This document shows positions 36,382 to 45,843 of a stretch of 64,000 nt of DNA, piece after piece. Numbering within the stretch: position 1 is the first letter of the stretch; each line of letters begins with the position of its first letter. The position numbers and the translations under genes are program-made. The stretch comes from Maribacter aestuarii (lineage in GTDB: Bacteria; Bacteroidota; Bacteroidia; Flavobacteriales; Flavobacteriaceae): NCBI RefSeq assembly GCF_027474845.2, contig NZ_CP107031.2, forward strand, positions 372,001 through 436,000, given 5' to 3'. Below the pieces are notes generated by a model. It saw only the letters and a list, made by a program, of their open reading frames with translations, did not search any database and was not told where the DNA came from.

Positions 36382-36735
36382 TTATAGAAAATAAACCGCT
36401 GAAACTTTAAATACTCTGTTCTTTGAGGTTACATCCTCAATAGTATTGATAAGGCCGACAGTAAATCTAGCTTGGAAGTAAAAAATCTCGTTACAGCGGT
36501 AATTGGCTTCAAAAGTAAGACCTATGTCCAAGCTGTTACGATCTTAGAAAACGATTTATGGTATTGTTTCCCTCTTAATTATCAGATAAAAAAAGACCAA
36601 TTTGGTATCATAACTGAACCCTGCATCCTCTCCTAAGGAAGATACGTTTAGACCGGCTTTGGCACCAAAGCTCTATGCCTGCATGGAAATACATCCGAAA
36701 ACTGAAGCACTCGCTAAAAAGACAAATTTTTTCAT
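36382..36735 (-). pseudogene. Decayed outer-membrane beta-barrel gene
   Basis: From the ATG at 36733-36735 the minus strand reads MKKFVFLASASVFGCISMQA, then a TAG where CAG (Gln) would complete the usual signal-peptidase site, then SFGAKAGLNVSSLGEDAGF. Two further in-frame stops follow. After them comes a recognisable barrel C-terminus in the same frame: LDIGLTFEANYRCNEIFYFQ, later VFKVSAVYFL and a TAA at 36382. At about 118 codons it is shorter than its neighbours (167-172), so an internal stretch is probably lost. The remains belong to the same family as the intact genes at 35113 and 35675. Confidence 0.7.
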
Positions 36736-36862
36736 ATCATATGTATTAGTACTTATATTCCGAAGATATAAATCTTGACAAATTCCATTATGTTTCAGTT
36801 TAATTTCTTCGTGAGAAGCATTAAGGAAGTAATTCTTATAGGAGATAATGTATATTTAAAGT

Positions 36863-37759
36863 ATGGATTGGAGACATGCCTTGAGAGATTACGAACATTA
36901 TTTAAAGTTGGAACGCGGGTTGGCTACTAACTCCATAAAAAACTATCTATGGGACGTCTCTAAACTCATTTCATTTTTAGAAATTAATCAGATAAGGGAA
37001 AGCCCCATAGAAATCAATAAGGATACCGTACAGCGTTTTGTATACGAAGTTGCCAAGGTAGTAAACGCTAGGTCACAGGCGCGTATCATATCTGGCTTAA
37101 AGAGTTTTTTCAACTATTTGGTATTTGAAGATTTTAGAAAGGACAACCCTTTAGACTTAATAGAATCTCCTAAAATAGGTCGAAAACTACCGGATACACT
37201 TTCTGAAAATGAAATAAACAAATTAATTGCGGCCATTGATCTAAGCACACCAGAGGGCGAACGTAATAGGGCCATGCTAGAAACTCTTTATGGCTGTGGG
37301 CTAAGAGTTTCGGAATTGGTAGGTTTAAAAATATCGGATCTGTACTTTGAGGAAGATTTTATTAAAGTGACCGGCAAGGGAAATAAACAACGTTTTGTTC
37401 CTATAAGCAACATCAATAAAAAGTACATTAATATCTACCGCAAAGAAATCCGGGTCCATCAAACCGTAAAGGAAGGTTTTAAAGATATCCTATTTTTGAA
37501 CCGGAGGGGAAGACAACTTACAAGGGCAATGATTTTTACCATTGTCAAAGACTTAGCTGAGAAAATAGACCTCAATAAGACCATAAGTCCACACACTTTC
37601 CGGCATTCCTTCGCCACCCATCTATTGGAAAATGGGGCAGACCTCAGGTCTATTCAACAAATGCTGGGTCATGAAAGTATAACTACCACGGAGGTATATA
37701 TGCATGTAGACCGTACCCATTTGGCAGATGTCATGAACAAGTTTCATCCAAGAAATTAA
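36863..37759 (+). CDS. xerD: Tyrosine recombinase XerD/XerC type
   Basis: Resolves chromosome dimers at dif. The 298 residues match the family. The N-terminal SAM-like DNA-binding domain (1-105) precedes the catalytic domain. All catalytic residues are present: R148 in CGLRVSELV, K172, H244 and R247 in HTFRH, H270 in LGHES and Y279 in EVYMHVD. No phage or integron genes are nearby, supporting a housekeeping role. The gene overlaps the convergent outer-membrane gene by four bases. Confidence 0.93.
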   Translation: MDWRHALRDYEHYLKLERGLATNSIKNYLWDVSKLISFLEINQIRESPIEINKDTVQRFVYEVAKVVNARSQARIISGLKSFFNYLVFEDFRKDNPLDLIESPKIGRKLPDTLSENEINKLIAAIDLSTPEGERNRAMLETLYGCGLRVSELVGLKISDLYFEEDFIKVTGKGNKQRFVPISNINKKYINIYRKEIRVHQTVKEGFKDILFLNRRGRQLTRAMIFTIVKDLAEKIDLNKTISPHTFRHSFATHLLENGADLRSIQQMLGHESITTTEVYMHVDRTHLADVMNKFHPRN

Positions 37760-38271
37760 AACTTGAATTTACCGCCAAGAGTATAAACCTGAGGCATGGG
37801 TATGAAATATTCACCATAGGCACCCATGGGGGAATTGTTCAATTGAAAATTGCCCTTAGCCTCAATGGAAAAGTTATCGTTTATATCATAACCCATTCCA
37901 CTAATAAACCCGACGCGTGGCGTCATTGGTTTGGATTCAGGATTTTTGTTAGTTTCCATTTCTATCTCTAGCCCTGAAAAAATATACAAGTTTTTGTTCA
38001 TGTACCATTTACCTGTCAGGTTTGTCCGGATTCTGTTGGTCATTAAATAGGTATCGTAAAAACCGTTTAAATCTAATTTTAATCTTTCGGAAATATTATA
38101 ACGTATTATAAATGCACTATGTTCTTCGCCATTTAAAAATATTGGATAGGAACGCCCTTCAATCATTAATTTCTTCTGAGAGACCCCATTGTCGTTCGGG
38201 CGCTCTTCCGTAAGCTGGCCAGAAAGAATTTGAACGAAAGCTAAACAGACGCATACTATAATCTTTTCCAT
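37756..38271 (-). CDS. Exported outer-membrane beta-barrel-like protein
   Basis: A 171-residue protein with signal peptide MEKIIVCVCLAFVQILSGQ. Strand-like segments (RLKLDLNGFYDTYLMT, NLTGKWYMNKNLYIFSGLE, FSIEAKGNFQLN) and a C-terminal TLGGKFKF indicate a small outer-membrane barrel of unknown function. It is convergent with xerD and overlaps it by four bases. Confidence 0.75.
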   Translation of the reverse strand: MEKIIVCVCLAFVQILSGQLTEERPNDNGVSQKKLMIEGRSYPIFLNGEEHSAFIIRYNISERLKLDLNGFYDTYLMTNRIRTNLTGKWYMNKNLYIFSGLEIEMETNKNPESKPMTPRVGFISGMGYDINDNFSIEAKGNFQLNNSPMGAYGEYFIPMPQVYTLGGKFKF

Positions 38272-38476
38272 AGCCCGAGGTGTTTAATAAAGTTGAAAAA
38301 CTAGTATAAGATATTTTAATTTTTAGCAATTTGAAAGTCACTTGGGAGGACTTTAACGGTTAAGACCGATTGAAGTCCCAAAAAAATAAAACCTCTAACG
38401 TTATAGTGCCACTAAAACCTTTTCACGTTCTTTTTTTATTAGCCAAAGCAATATATTTAGCGTTAAAATAGAAGGA

Positions 38477-40171
38477 TTGGAAAACAATTTTAAGAGAACA
38501 TGGTGGAAGGAGGGTGTTGTATATCAAATTTATCCTAGAAGTTTTCAAGATACGACGGGTAATGGTATAGGCGATATTAAGGGTATCATCCAGCGTTTAG
38601 ATTATATAAAAAGCCTAGGGGTAGACATAATTTGGTTGAATCCGGTCTACGAATCTCCCAATGATGATAACGGCTATGACATAAGTGATTACCGCAACAT
38701 AATGTCAGAATTTGGGACTATGGAAGACTTTGACGTTCTGCTTACCGGGATGAAGGAAAGAGGTCTTAAGCTGGTCATGGACCTTGTGGTAAACCATAGT
38801 AGTGACGAGCACTTTTGGTTTAAGGAATCGCGGAAGTCCAGAGAAAACCCGTATCGCGATTACTATCATTGGTGGCCAGCTGAAAAAGGAACACCACCGG
38901 AGCGATGGAGCTATTTTGATATTGAGGGCAACGCTTGGAAATATGACAAGCCTACAGATTCCTATTACCTTCATTATTTTTCCGTGAAGCAGCCCGACCT
39001 AAAATGGGAGAATTCCAAACTGAGGGAAGAAATTTATGAAGCTATGAGTTTTTGGTTCGATAAGGGTGTGGATGGATTTCGTATGGACGTCATCCCGTTC
39101 ATCTCAAAAGACACCACCTATCCCGAACTCCCGGAAAAATATAATGGGAATTTTATTCCTTTTTATGCCAATGGCCCGAGTTTACACGAATATTTGCATG
39201 AAATGTATACCCAAGTGTTATCCAAATACGATGTTATGACCGTTGGCGAAGCACCCGGTGTAGGTTTGGAGGATGCTCTTAAATTTGTAAATGAAGATCG
39301 AGAAGAATTGAATATGTTCTTCCATTTTGATTTAATGAGTTTGGATAGAGATGGCGACGAGGTTTTTAAAATGAGGAAGGATAAATGGAAGCTGACAGAA
39401 TTTAAGAAAATACATACGGAGTGGGATACGGTTTTCGCTGAAAAAGGTTGGGGAAGCATGTACTTGAACAACCATGATTTTCCTAGAAGCGTAAGCAGAT
39501 GGGGGGACGATTCCAAAACCCACTGGTACAATTCCGCCACAATGTTACAGACCTTCTTATTGACCATGCGGGGAACACCTTATTTTTATTATGGAGAAGA
39601 AATAGGAATGACCAATATCCGGTTTAGTGATATTGCTGATTACAAGGATATTAACACCCTAAACCGGTACGAAATTATTCAGAACGAGGGTGGAGATTTA
39701 CAGTCCTTTATAGAAAACGAAAAGGACGCGAGCAGGGATAATGCCAGAACCCCAATGCAATGGGATATGACAAAAAACGCTGGATTCTCCTCAGAAAAAC
39801 CGTGGATACAAGTAAATAATAATTACCAAGAAGGTATTAATGTGGCGTCCCAAGAAAGTGATAAAGGCTCGGTCCTCAACTATTTTAGGGAAATGGTTCA
39901 ACTGCGCAAGAATCACATCACTCTGGTATATGGCCGTTATAGATTATTAGCTCCGGACAACGAAAAAGTATATGCGTATACACGAACATTGGAGAAGGAG
40001 TCCTACCTCATACTACTGAGTTTTTCTAAGGAACGCGAAATGCTATTTTTAGAAGAATTGGAAAATACCCAAGCAAAATTATTGCTCTCCAACGATGATG
40101 CCGTCTCCCATGTAAAGGATGGTCTTTTTAAAGTACGCCCCTATCACGCGATGGTGTACAAATTGGAATGA
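38477..40171 (+). CDS. GH13 alpha-glucosidase (oligo-1,6-glucosidase type)
   Basis: A 564-residue cytoplasmic enzyme starting at TTG just after GAAGGA. The start region WWKEGVVYQIYPRSFQDT is typical of subfamilies 17/23/31. Region I is DLVVNHSSDEH, the nucleophile Asp near 204 lies in DGFRMDVIPF, the acid/base Glu near 258 in VGEAPGV, and the stabiliser is NNHDFPR. Family members hydrolyse terminal alpha-glucosidic bonds in maltose or isomaltose-type oligosaccharides. No SusCD pair or transporter is adjacent. Confidence 0.92.
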   Translation: MENNFKRTWWKEGVVYQIYPRSFQDTTGNGIGDIKGIIQRLDYIKSLGVDIIWLNPVYESPNDDNGYDISDYRNIMSEFGTMEDFDVLLTGMKERGLKLVMDLVVNHSSDEHFWFKESRKSRENPYRDYYHWWPAEKGTPPERWSYFDIEGNAWKYDKPTDSYYLHYFSVKQPDLKWENSKLREEIYEAMSFWFDKGVDGFRMDVIPFISKDTTYPELPEKYNGNFIPFYANGPSLHEYLHEMYTQVLSKYDVMTVGEAPGVGLEDALKFVNEDREELNMFFHFDLMSLDRDGDEVFKMRKDKWKLTEFKKIHTEWDTVFAEKGWGSMYLNNHDFPRSVSRWGDDSKTHWYNSATMLQTFLLTMRGTPYFYYGEEIGMTNIRFSDIADYKDINTLNRYEIIQNEGGDLQSFIENEKDASRDNARTPMQWDMTKNAGFSSEKPWIQVNNNYQEGINVASQESDKGSVLNYFREMVQLRKNHITLVYGRYRLLAPDNEKVYAYTRTLEKESYLILLSFSKEREMLFLEELENTQAKLLLSNDDAVSHVKDGLFKVRPYHAMVYKLE

Positions 40172-40175
40172 CGGT

Positions 40176-41468
40176 TTAATCTTTAAACTGACTGTAATTT
40201 CTCCTGTAGGGTCTGATAATCAAACGCGCCTCACGATCAAATTTTATGTAATTGTAGACCCAGTTTACGAATACCACTACCCTATTTCTAAAACCTATCA
40301 AGAAAAATAAGTGGACGAACATCCAGACGAACCAAGCAAAAACCCCTTGGAACTTAAAATTCTTCAAATCACAGACCGCTTTGTTACGCCCCACAGTGGC
40401 CATACTCCCCTTATCCCTATAAACAAAAGGTTCTAAGTCTTTCCCATCGATTAATCGGACTAAATTCTCACCCAAAAGCTTTCCCTGCTGTATGGCCGGT
40501 TGCGCCATCATAGGATGGCCTTTTGGATTTTCATCGGTCTGCATACAAGCGATATCCCCGATGGCAAATATCTCAGGAAAACCCATAACTTGATTAAATT
40601 CATTAACATTGAGCCTATTACCTCTGGCAATAATTTCTTCGGCATCCAAACCTCTAATAGTAGCCCCCTTTACACCTGCTGCCCATACCAGGGTAGCAGT
40701 TTCAAAAGTAAGATCGGTTTTTGTAGTGACCGTTTTACCGTTATATCCAGTGACCCGAACATTCTTCCAGACCTGAACCCCCAATTTTTCCAAAAATTCC
40801 TCTGCTTTTGTAGAAGCTTGTTCGCTCATGGCATCCAATAATCTGTCAGAGCCTTGAACCAGATTTATTTGAGCCTTTCGTGTGTCCAAATCAGGATAGT
40901 CCTTTGGTAAGATTCCTTTTTTAATTTCTGCCAAGGCTCCTGCTAGTTCTACTCCAGTGGGTCCTCCACCAACAATGACAAAATTCATTAATGCGTCCCG
41001 CTCATGATAATCATCGGTCAGCAAAGCCTGCTCAAAGTTTTCCAATATTAAACTTCTCAGGTTCAGGGATTGGGGAATGGACTTCATCGCCATCGCATTT
41101 TTCTCCAATTCAGTATTACCATAAAAATTGGTCTCTGAACCCGTAGCTAGCACCAGATAATCATAAGTAAGTTCTCCTATGGATGTTTTAATCGATTTGC
41201 TCTCAGGCAGAATTTTCTTTACCTCTGCTAACCGAAAGAAAAAATTGTCATAACCAATAAGTACTTTTCTTAGGGGATAGGCAATGGAATCCGGCTCCAA
41301 TCCCCCGGTCGAAACTTGATATAACAAAGGTTGGAATGTGTGATAGTTGTTCTTGTCTATCAAGACAACTTGAACTTCTTTTTTACTTAGTTTCTGGGCA
41401 AGAGCAATGCCCCCAAAGCCACCACCTATGATAACAATTCTAGGTGCGCTAGTGCGTGGTATGTTCAT
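40176..41468 (-). CDS. ndh: Type II NADH:quinone oxidoreductase (NDH-2)
   Basis: A single-subunit, non-proton-pumping NADH dehydrogenase on the inner face of the membrane. The 430 residues match. FAD loop IIGGGFGGIALAQ is at about 13-25 and NADH loop IVGGGPTGVELAGALAE at about 165-180. FAIGDIACMQ is the FAD-phosphate motif. The C-terminal region FAWFVWMFVHLFFLIGFR is a hydrophobic membrane anchor. The gene ends five bases from the convergent GH13 gene. Confidence 0.9.
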   Translation of the reverse strand: MNIPRTSAPRIVIIGGGFGGIALAQKLSKKEVQVVLIDKNNYHTFQPLLYQVSTGGLEPDSIAYPLRKVLIGYDNFFFRLAEVKKILPESKSIKTSIGELTYDYLVLATGSETNFYGNTELEKNAMAMKSIPQSLNLRSLILENFEQALLTDDYHERDALMNFVIVGGGPTGVELAGALAEIKKGILPKDYPDLDTRKAQINLVQGSDRLLDAMSEQASTKAEEFLEKLGVQVWKNVRVTGYNGKTVTTKTDLTFETATLVWAAGVKGATIRGLDAEEIIARGNRLNVNEFNQVMGFPEIFAIGDIACMQTDENPKGHPMMAQPAIQQGKLLGENLVRLIDGKDLEPFVYRDKGSMATVGRNKAVCDLKNFKFQGVFAWFVWMFVHLFFLIGFRNRVVVFVNWVYNYIKFDREARLIIRPYRRNYSQFKD

Positions 41469-41568
41469 ACTTTAAATCTATCCGGTAAAATTAAACAATC
41501 AAAGACCATAAGGAAAAAAATAGGTGGTTTATTAGTATATTTAAAAACTAACTATAATAGTCCTTAAA

Positions 41569-42996
41569 ATGAAAAATACGATATTCTTAATGCTATCCAT
41601 ACTAATTTCCAATTACACTATAAATTCCCAGACAAACGAAAAAAAAGTATTGGAAAACCTTGATGAAAAAAGTAAGGAATATAGTGCCATAGCACAGGAA
41701 ATATGGAATTTGGCCGAAATGGGATATCAAGAGCAACAAAGCTCCGCACTATTGCAAAAAACATTGTCCGACGCCGGATTTTCAATAAAAAAAGGTGTTG
41801 CCGGTATTCCCACAGCATTTATTGCGGAATACGGAAGTGGAAGTCCAATAATTGGTATTATGGGAGAATACGATGCCTTACCCGGTTTATCACAAGAAGC
41901 GGTGACTGAGAAAAAATCGGCAGGTAAAGCTGCAGGTCATGCCTGTGGACATCATTTGTTTGGAACTGCCTCTACAGCAGCGGCTATAGCAACAAAAGAC
42001 TGGTTAGCAGCGAATAATAAGCGGGGTACAATACGATTTTATGGAACCCCGGCGGAAGAAGGCGGCGGAGCTAAAGTATATATGTCGCGTGAAGGACTAT
42101 TTGACGATGTGGATGTTGCCTTACATTGGCATCCAGGTGCTAAGAATGCTGCTAGTGCTGCGGCGGCCTTATCAAATATTTCTGCAAAGTTTCGTTTTTA
42201 TGGTGTATCTGCACATGCGGCCGGGGCTCCTGAAAAGGGAAGGTCATCATTGGATGGCGTAGAAGCCATGAACAATATGGTAAATATGATGCGGGAGCAT
42301 ATCCCTCAAGAAACCCGTATTCACTATGTCATTACCGATGGAGGAAAAGCGCCGAACGTGGTCCCCGATTTTGCTGAAGTTTATTATTATGCCAGACATA
42401 ATCGTAGGGATGTGGTGAAAAGCATTTTCGATCGCATCGTAAAAGCCGCGGAGGGTGGAGCTTTAGGGACTGGTACCACGATGGACTATGAAATTGTAAA
42501 TGGAGTACACGAGCTCTTACCAAATCTAACATTGCAAAAAGTGGTACACGATAACTTATCTGAAGTTGGTGGTGTAGCCTATTCTGCGGAGGAAAAAGAG
42601 TTTGCCGATAAAATTGCCAAAAGCTTAGGTCAAGAAAAGGCAGATTTGAATACGGCAAAAAATATTCAACCCTACAAAACCGAAGCCAGAGCTTATGGAT
42701 CAACCGACGTTGGAGATGTTAGTTTTGTGGTTCCAACTGTTGGATTTAGTACTGCTACTTGGGTGCCAGGTACATCTGCCCATAGTTGGCAAGCCGTTGC
42801 CGCCGGAGGAACAAATATCGGAAATAAGGGTATGATGGTCGCGGCTAAAACCTTGACCTTAACGGCAATCGATTTATTCAGCAACCAGAACCTCATCGCT
42901 GAGGCCAAAAAGGAATTCGAGGAAAAAAGAGGGGCTGACTTTAAATATATTCCCTTGCTAGGAGACCGTGCGCCCGCACTGGATTACAGGAATTAA
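41569..42996 (+). CDS. Exported M20-family amidohydrolase (AbgB-like)
   Basis: A 475-residue metallohydrolase with signal peptide MKNTIFLMLSILISNYTINS. The zinc motif GHACGHHLFG, GTPAEEGGGAKVYM and the late TATWVPGTSAHSWQAVAAGG match the M20D group that includes p-aminobenzoyl-glutamate hydrolase subunit B. Family members cleave N-acyl amino acids; the substrate is unknown and the periplasmic location suggests scavenging. A single gene followed by a terminator-like hairpin. Confidence 0.9.
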   Translation: MKNTIFLMLSILISNYTINSQTNEKKVLENLDEKSKEYSAIAQEIWNLAEMGYQEQQSSALLQKTLSDAGFSIKKGVAGIPTAFIAEYGSGSPIIGIMGEYDALPGLSQEAVTEKKSAGKAAGHACGHHLFGTASTAAAIATKDWLAANNKRGTIRFYGTPAEEGGGAKVYMSREGLFDDVDVALHWHPGAKNAASAAAALSNISAKFRFYGVSAHAAGAPEKGRSSLDGVEAMNNMVNMMREHIPQETRIHYVITDGGKAPNVVPDFAEVYYYARHNRRDVVKSIFDRIVKAAEGGALGTGTTMDYEIVNGVHELLPNLTLQKVVHDNLSEVGGVAYSAEEKEFADKIAKSLGQEKADLNTAKNIQPYKTEARAYGSTDVGDVSFVVPTVGFSTATWVPGTSAHSWQAVAAGGTNIGNKGMMVAAKTLTLTAIDLFSNQNLIAEAKKEFEEKRGADFKYIPLLGDRAPALDYRN

Positions 42997-43008
42997 AAAA
43001 TAAAAGCT

Positions 43009-43060
43009 AAAAGTTCAAGTTCTTAACCAATGCTGGTAAAGGATGTGAACTTTTCTTTTG
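43009..43060 (+). terminator. Terminator of the M20 amidohydrolase gene
   Basis: AAAAGTTCA (43009-43017) pairs with TGAACTTTT (43046-43054), with partial pairing inside, followed by CTTTTG. It starts 13 bases after the stop. Confidence 0.65.
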
Positions 43061-43224
43061 TAACTACCTTAGGGTAAGCCCGCGATTCATTGAAGGGAAA
43101 CTTAATAATAAAATTCTACGCAGGCGTCGAAGCTTATTAATCTCGATTATCGAGTAAAAAATTAAAAATAGGTGTAACAAATAGAACCTATTCCACACTC
43201 ATTACGTAGAACTACCAACCACTA

Positions 43225-43719
43225 GTGAACAAAGAACTGGAACATCAATTTGTGACGGAGCTTCAGGACAATCAAAATATTGTTCATAAAGTATGTACAC
43301 TCTATACCAATGACCGAGATTCCCACAATGATCTGTTTCAGGAAATAACAATTCAACTATGGAAAGCTTATCCTAAGTTTAGAGGTGAGGCGAAGTTCAG
43401 TACTTGGATGTATCGTGTAGCGTTGAATACCGCTATAACACTTTACAGAAAATCCAAAAGAAGAATTGATACACAGGATTATGAATCGGTTATTTTTAAA
43501 ATAAAGGCCGACGAGTATGATGACACAGAAGAGCAACAATTAAAGCTGATGTATAAGGCGGTACGACAATTGGGAGATATAGACAAGGCGTTAGTATTTA
43601 TGTACCTAGAGGATAAGAATTATACAGAAATAGCTGAAACTTTAGGTATTTCTGAAGTAAATGCACGTGTTAAGATGAACCGCATAAAAACAAAATTAAG
43701 AACCATATTGAATCCTTAG
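43225..43719 (+). CDS. ECF-type RNA polymerase sigma factor
   Basis: A 164-residue sigma-70 family protein starting at GTG (MNKELEHQFVTELQ). Region 2 is at about 20-85 (SHNDLFQEITIQLWKAYPKFRGEAKFSTWMYRVALNTAI) and region 4 at about 108-160 (MYLEDKNYTEIAETLGISEVNARVKMNRIK). It is followed after four bases by a four-helix membrane protein that may act as its partner. It is distinct from the sigma factors at 19.7 and 58.2 kb. Confidence 0.9.
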   Translation: MNKELEHQFVTELQDNQNIVHKVCTLYTNDRDSHNDLFQEITIQLWKAYPKFRGEAKFSTWMYRVALNTAITLYRKSKRRIDTQDYESVIFKIKADEYDDTEEQQLKLMYKAVRQLGDIDKALVFMYLEDKNYTEIAETLGISEVNARVKMNRIKTKLRTILNP

Positions 43720-43723
43720 TATT

Positions 43724-44374
43724 ATGACGGATGAATTGGAATTATTAAAAAAGCATTGGCAAAAGGAGGAAAAGGATTTACCAAAACTATCCTATGCCGA
43801 AATTCATAAGATGATTTGGAAAAAGTCGTCTTCTATTGTAAAATGGATTTTGATTATCAGTATTTTGGAATTCACCCTTCCACACCTACTGTATCTATTG
43901 CCCTCCATGAGAGATGGTATGGAGCTGTATGAAAACATTGGTGTCTCCAATTACCTCTTGGGTCTATCAATTTTGACATACGCCGTGGCCCTTTATTTCA
44001 TTTTTCAGTTCTACCAACGTTTTAAGGAAATCTCGGTATTGGATGATTCCAAAAAACTGATGCAAAAAATCATCAAGACAAGAAAGACGGTAAAACACTA
44101 TGTCATCTTTTCTTTGTCCATGATAATGGTAACCGTGATCATCATGGTAATCGGCATCTACCTCAACGAAGATATCACCAATTCGTTCCCGGAACTGAAG
44201 AGTAGTTTAGAAAACATATCCGAAGATAAGCTCAGAATCACCCTGATGCTTACTATAGGAATATTTGGGGTACTGTTAACCCTCTTTATGGGTGTCGTGT
44301 ACTTCTTGCTTTATGGATTGCTTCTCCGCAAATTGAACAAAAACTACGCGGAGCTAAAGCATTTGGAGTTTTAA
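43724..44374 (+). CDS. Membrane protein, possible sigma-factor partner
   Basis: A 216-residue protein with an N-terminal cytoplasmic segment of about 35 residues (LELLKKHWQKEEKDLPKLS) and four hydrophobic segments (about 38-60, 72-95, 125-148 and 175-205). It resembles flavobacterial proteins that follow ECF sigma genes. Without a zinc motif the anti-sigma role is an inference from position. It overlaps the convergent plsC-like gene by four bases. Confidence 0.65.
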   Translation: MTDELELLKKHWQKEEKDLPKLSYAEIHKMIWKKSSSIVKWILIISILEFTLPHLLYLLPSMRDGMELYENIGVSNYLLGLSILTYAVALYFIFQFYQRFKEISVLDDSKKLMQKIIKTRKTVKHYVIFSLSMIMVTVIIMVIGIYLNEDITNSFPELKSSLENISEDKLRITLMLTIGIFGVLLTLFMGVVYFLLYGLLLRKLNKNYAELKHLEF

Positions 44375-45177
44375 GTCTTCCGCCATTTACGCTGCTTGTT
44401 TTCCTCTTCATAGGCTAAAAGTTCTTTCTCCGATATAACTTTTAGGAAAGATGGATGCTGCTCAATAGCATATTCCAATTTTTCTATGATAGCCTCCGTG
44501 GACTCATTATCGTAATCTATTTCCAAAGGCTCTTTTATGACCATGGATTGTAAAATTCCTTTCTTCTTAACCCTTAGTCCCTTTTTATCGAACGAACGCC
44601 TAAAACCATCGATAACCACGGGAACGACTATGGGTTTGTATTTTTTGATGATATGGGCGGTTCCCTTACGCAATGGTTTCCATGGTGTAGTGGTACCTTG
44701 GGGAAAGGTAATTACCCAACCGTCATTCAGGGCTACACCAATGTTGGAAATATCGCTCATCTTTACCTGTCTGTTTACGTCCTTACCCTCCGCACGCCAT
44801 GTACGCTCGACACTTATGGAACCTGCATACGCTAAAATTTTAGTCAGCAAGCTCTTTTTCATCGTTTCGGCTGCAGCTATATAGTACATATTCAATTTAG
44901 GTTGCCAGATGTAGCCCAAGTTCTTGATGGAATCCTCACGACCGCTCAAACTAGCATTGAATACGTGAAACATGGCTACAACATCGGCAAAATAAGTCTG
45001 ATGGTTGCTTACGAAGAGTACATTGGTATCGGGTAGGCTTCTAATAATTTCAGAGCCGTCAATCTCCAATTTGTTAAATCGCTTATAACGCTGATGGGAG
45101 AGCACCGCAAGAATACGGATGAGCCATTTCTTTAAAAATAAATTATGCCCAAAAGGGTTTGTCTTAAATAATCCCAT
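44371..45177 (-). CDS. PlsC-like 1-acylglycerol-3-phosphate acyltransferase
   Basis: A 268-residue membrane-associated acyltransferase of phospholipid synthesis. The first motif reads SNHQTYFAD: His59 and Asp65 are separated by five residues instead of the four of the canonical HX4D. The third motif reads FPQGTTTPW in place of FPEGTRS. Both variants occur together in a flavobacterial subgroup as far as I recall. No clear membrane helix pair, but a hydrophobic N-terminal helix (KKWLIRILAVL) is present. Substrate is inferred. Confidence 0.85.
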   Translation of the reverse strand: MGLFKTNPFGHNLFLKKWLIRILAVLSHQRYKRFNKLEIDGSEIIRSLPDTNVLFVSNHQTYFADVVAMFHVFNASLSGREDSIKNLGYIWQPKLNMYYIAAAETMKKSLLTKILAYAGSISVERTWRAEGKDVNRQVKMSDISNIGVALNDGWVITFPQGTTTPWKPLRKGTAHIIKKYKPIVVPVVIDGFRRSFDKKGLRVKKKGILQSMVIKEPLEIDYDNESTEAIIEKLEYAIEQHPSFLKVISEKELLAYEEENKQRKWRKT

Positions 45178-45201
45178 AAAAGCTAAAATAGTAAATCTGC
45201 T

Positions 45202-45843
45202 TTACAACGCTTGTTTCAAAAGCTCTTTAATCTCGCTCAACATCATTGCGGTAGCACCCCATACAATATAACCATTTAATTCAAAGGCAGGTACGTCTAT
45301 TTCCTTTGCGTAGGAAGTACTCAATTTTTTGGTGACCACATTCGTATCTTTCAGAAAATCCGTTAACGGAATTTCTATAAAACGCTCTACTTCCGTTTCT
45401 TGGATAACAAATGGGCGAGGCTCCCTATACAGTCCAATATAGGGCTGCACCTCAAAATTACTGGGTGGAATATAGATTTCACTAATTTCTCGGATTACCG
45501 TTACATCTTTTGGGTGCACCCCGACCTCTTCATGCGTTTCCCTTAAAGCGGTGGCCCTTAAATCCTTATCTTCCTGCTCCACCTTTCCTCCAGGAAAACC
45601 AACCTGATTTGAATGTACGCCGTTATAGGTCTTGCGAAGAATACATAGCAATTGTGTTTTGTTTTCAAAACTCGGGTAAAACAAGGCTAGAACCGCGGCC
45701 TTTCTGGGGTTTTTCATTTTAATTTTCCCTTCCAAAAGTTCACGGATACGGATTTCCGGAGCCATTTTATAATGCGATGCTTCGCCCGGAAGCGGTAAAT
45801 CTTTTATTTTTGAAATTCGTTGTTCAAAAATGTTGAAATCCAT
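45202..45843 (-). CDS. NUDIX hydrolase, CoA pyrophosphatase type
   Basis: A 213-residue protein. The NUDIX box can be read from GFPGGKVEQEDKD through RATALRETHEEVGV, and LLCILRKTYNGVHSNQVGFPGG before it matches the CoA pyrophosphatase (NudL/PCD1) signature. Such enzymes split CoA into 3',5'-ADP and phosphopantetheine. The N-terminus (KIKDLPLPGEASHYKMAP) fits family members, supporting the start. That start codon overlaps the start codon of the divergent cyclophilin gene. Confidence 0.9.
   Translation of the reverse strand: MDFNIFEQRISKIKDLPLPGEASHYKMAPEIRIRELLEGKIKMKNPRKAAVLALFYPSFENKTQLLCILRKTYNGVHSNQVGFPGGKVEQEDKDLRATALRETHEEVGVHPKDVTVIREISEIYIPPSNFEVQPYIGLYREPRPFVIQETEVERFIEIPLTDFLKDTNVVTKKLSTSYAKEIDVPAFELNGYIVWGATAMMLSEIKELLKQAL

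Noticed and set aside
36863..37759. Possible mobile-element integrase
   Set aside because: The gene has the length and sequence of housekeeping XerD, and no repeats, att sites or cargo genes were seen nearby.
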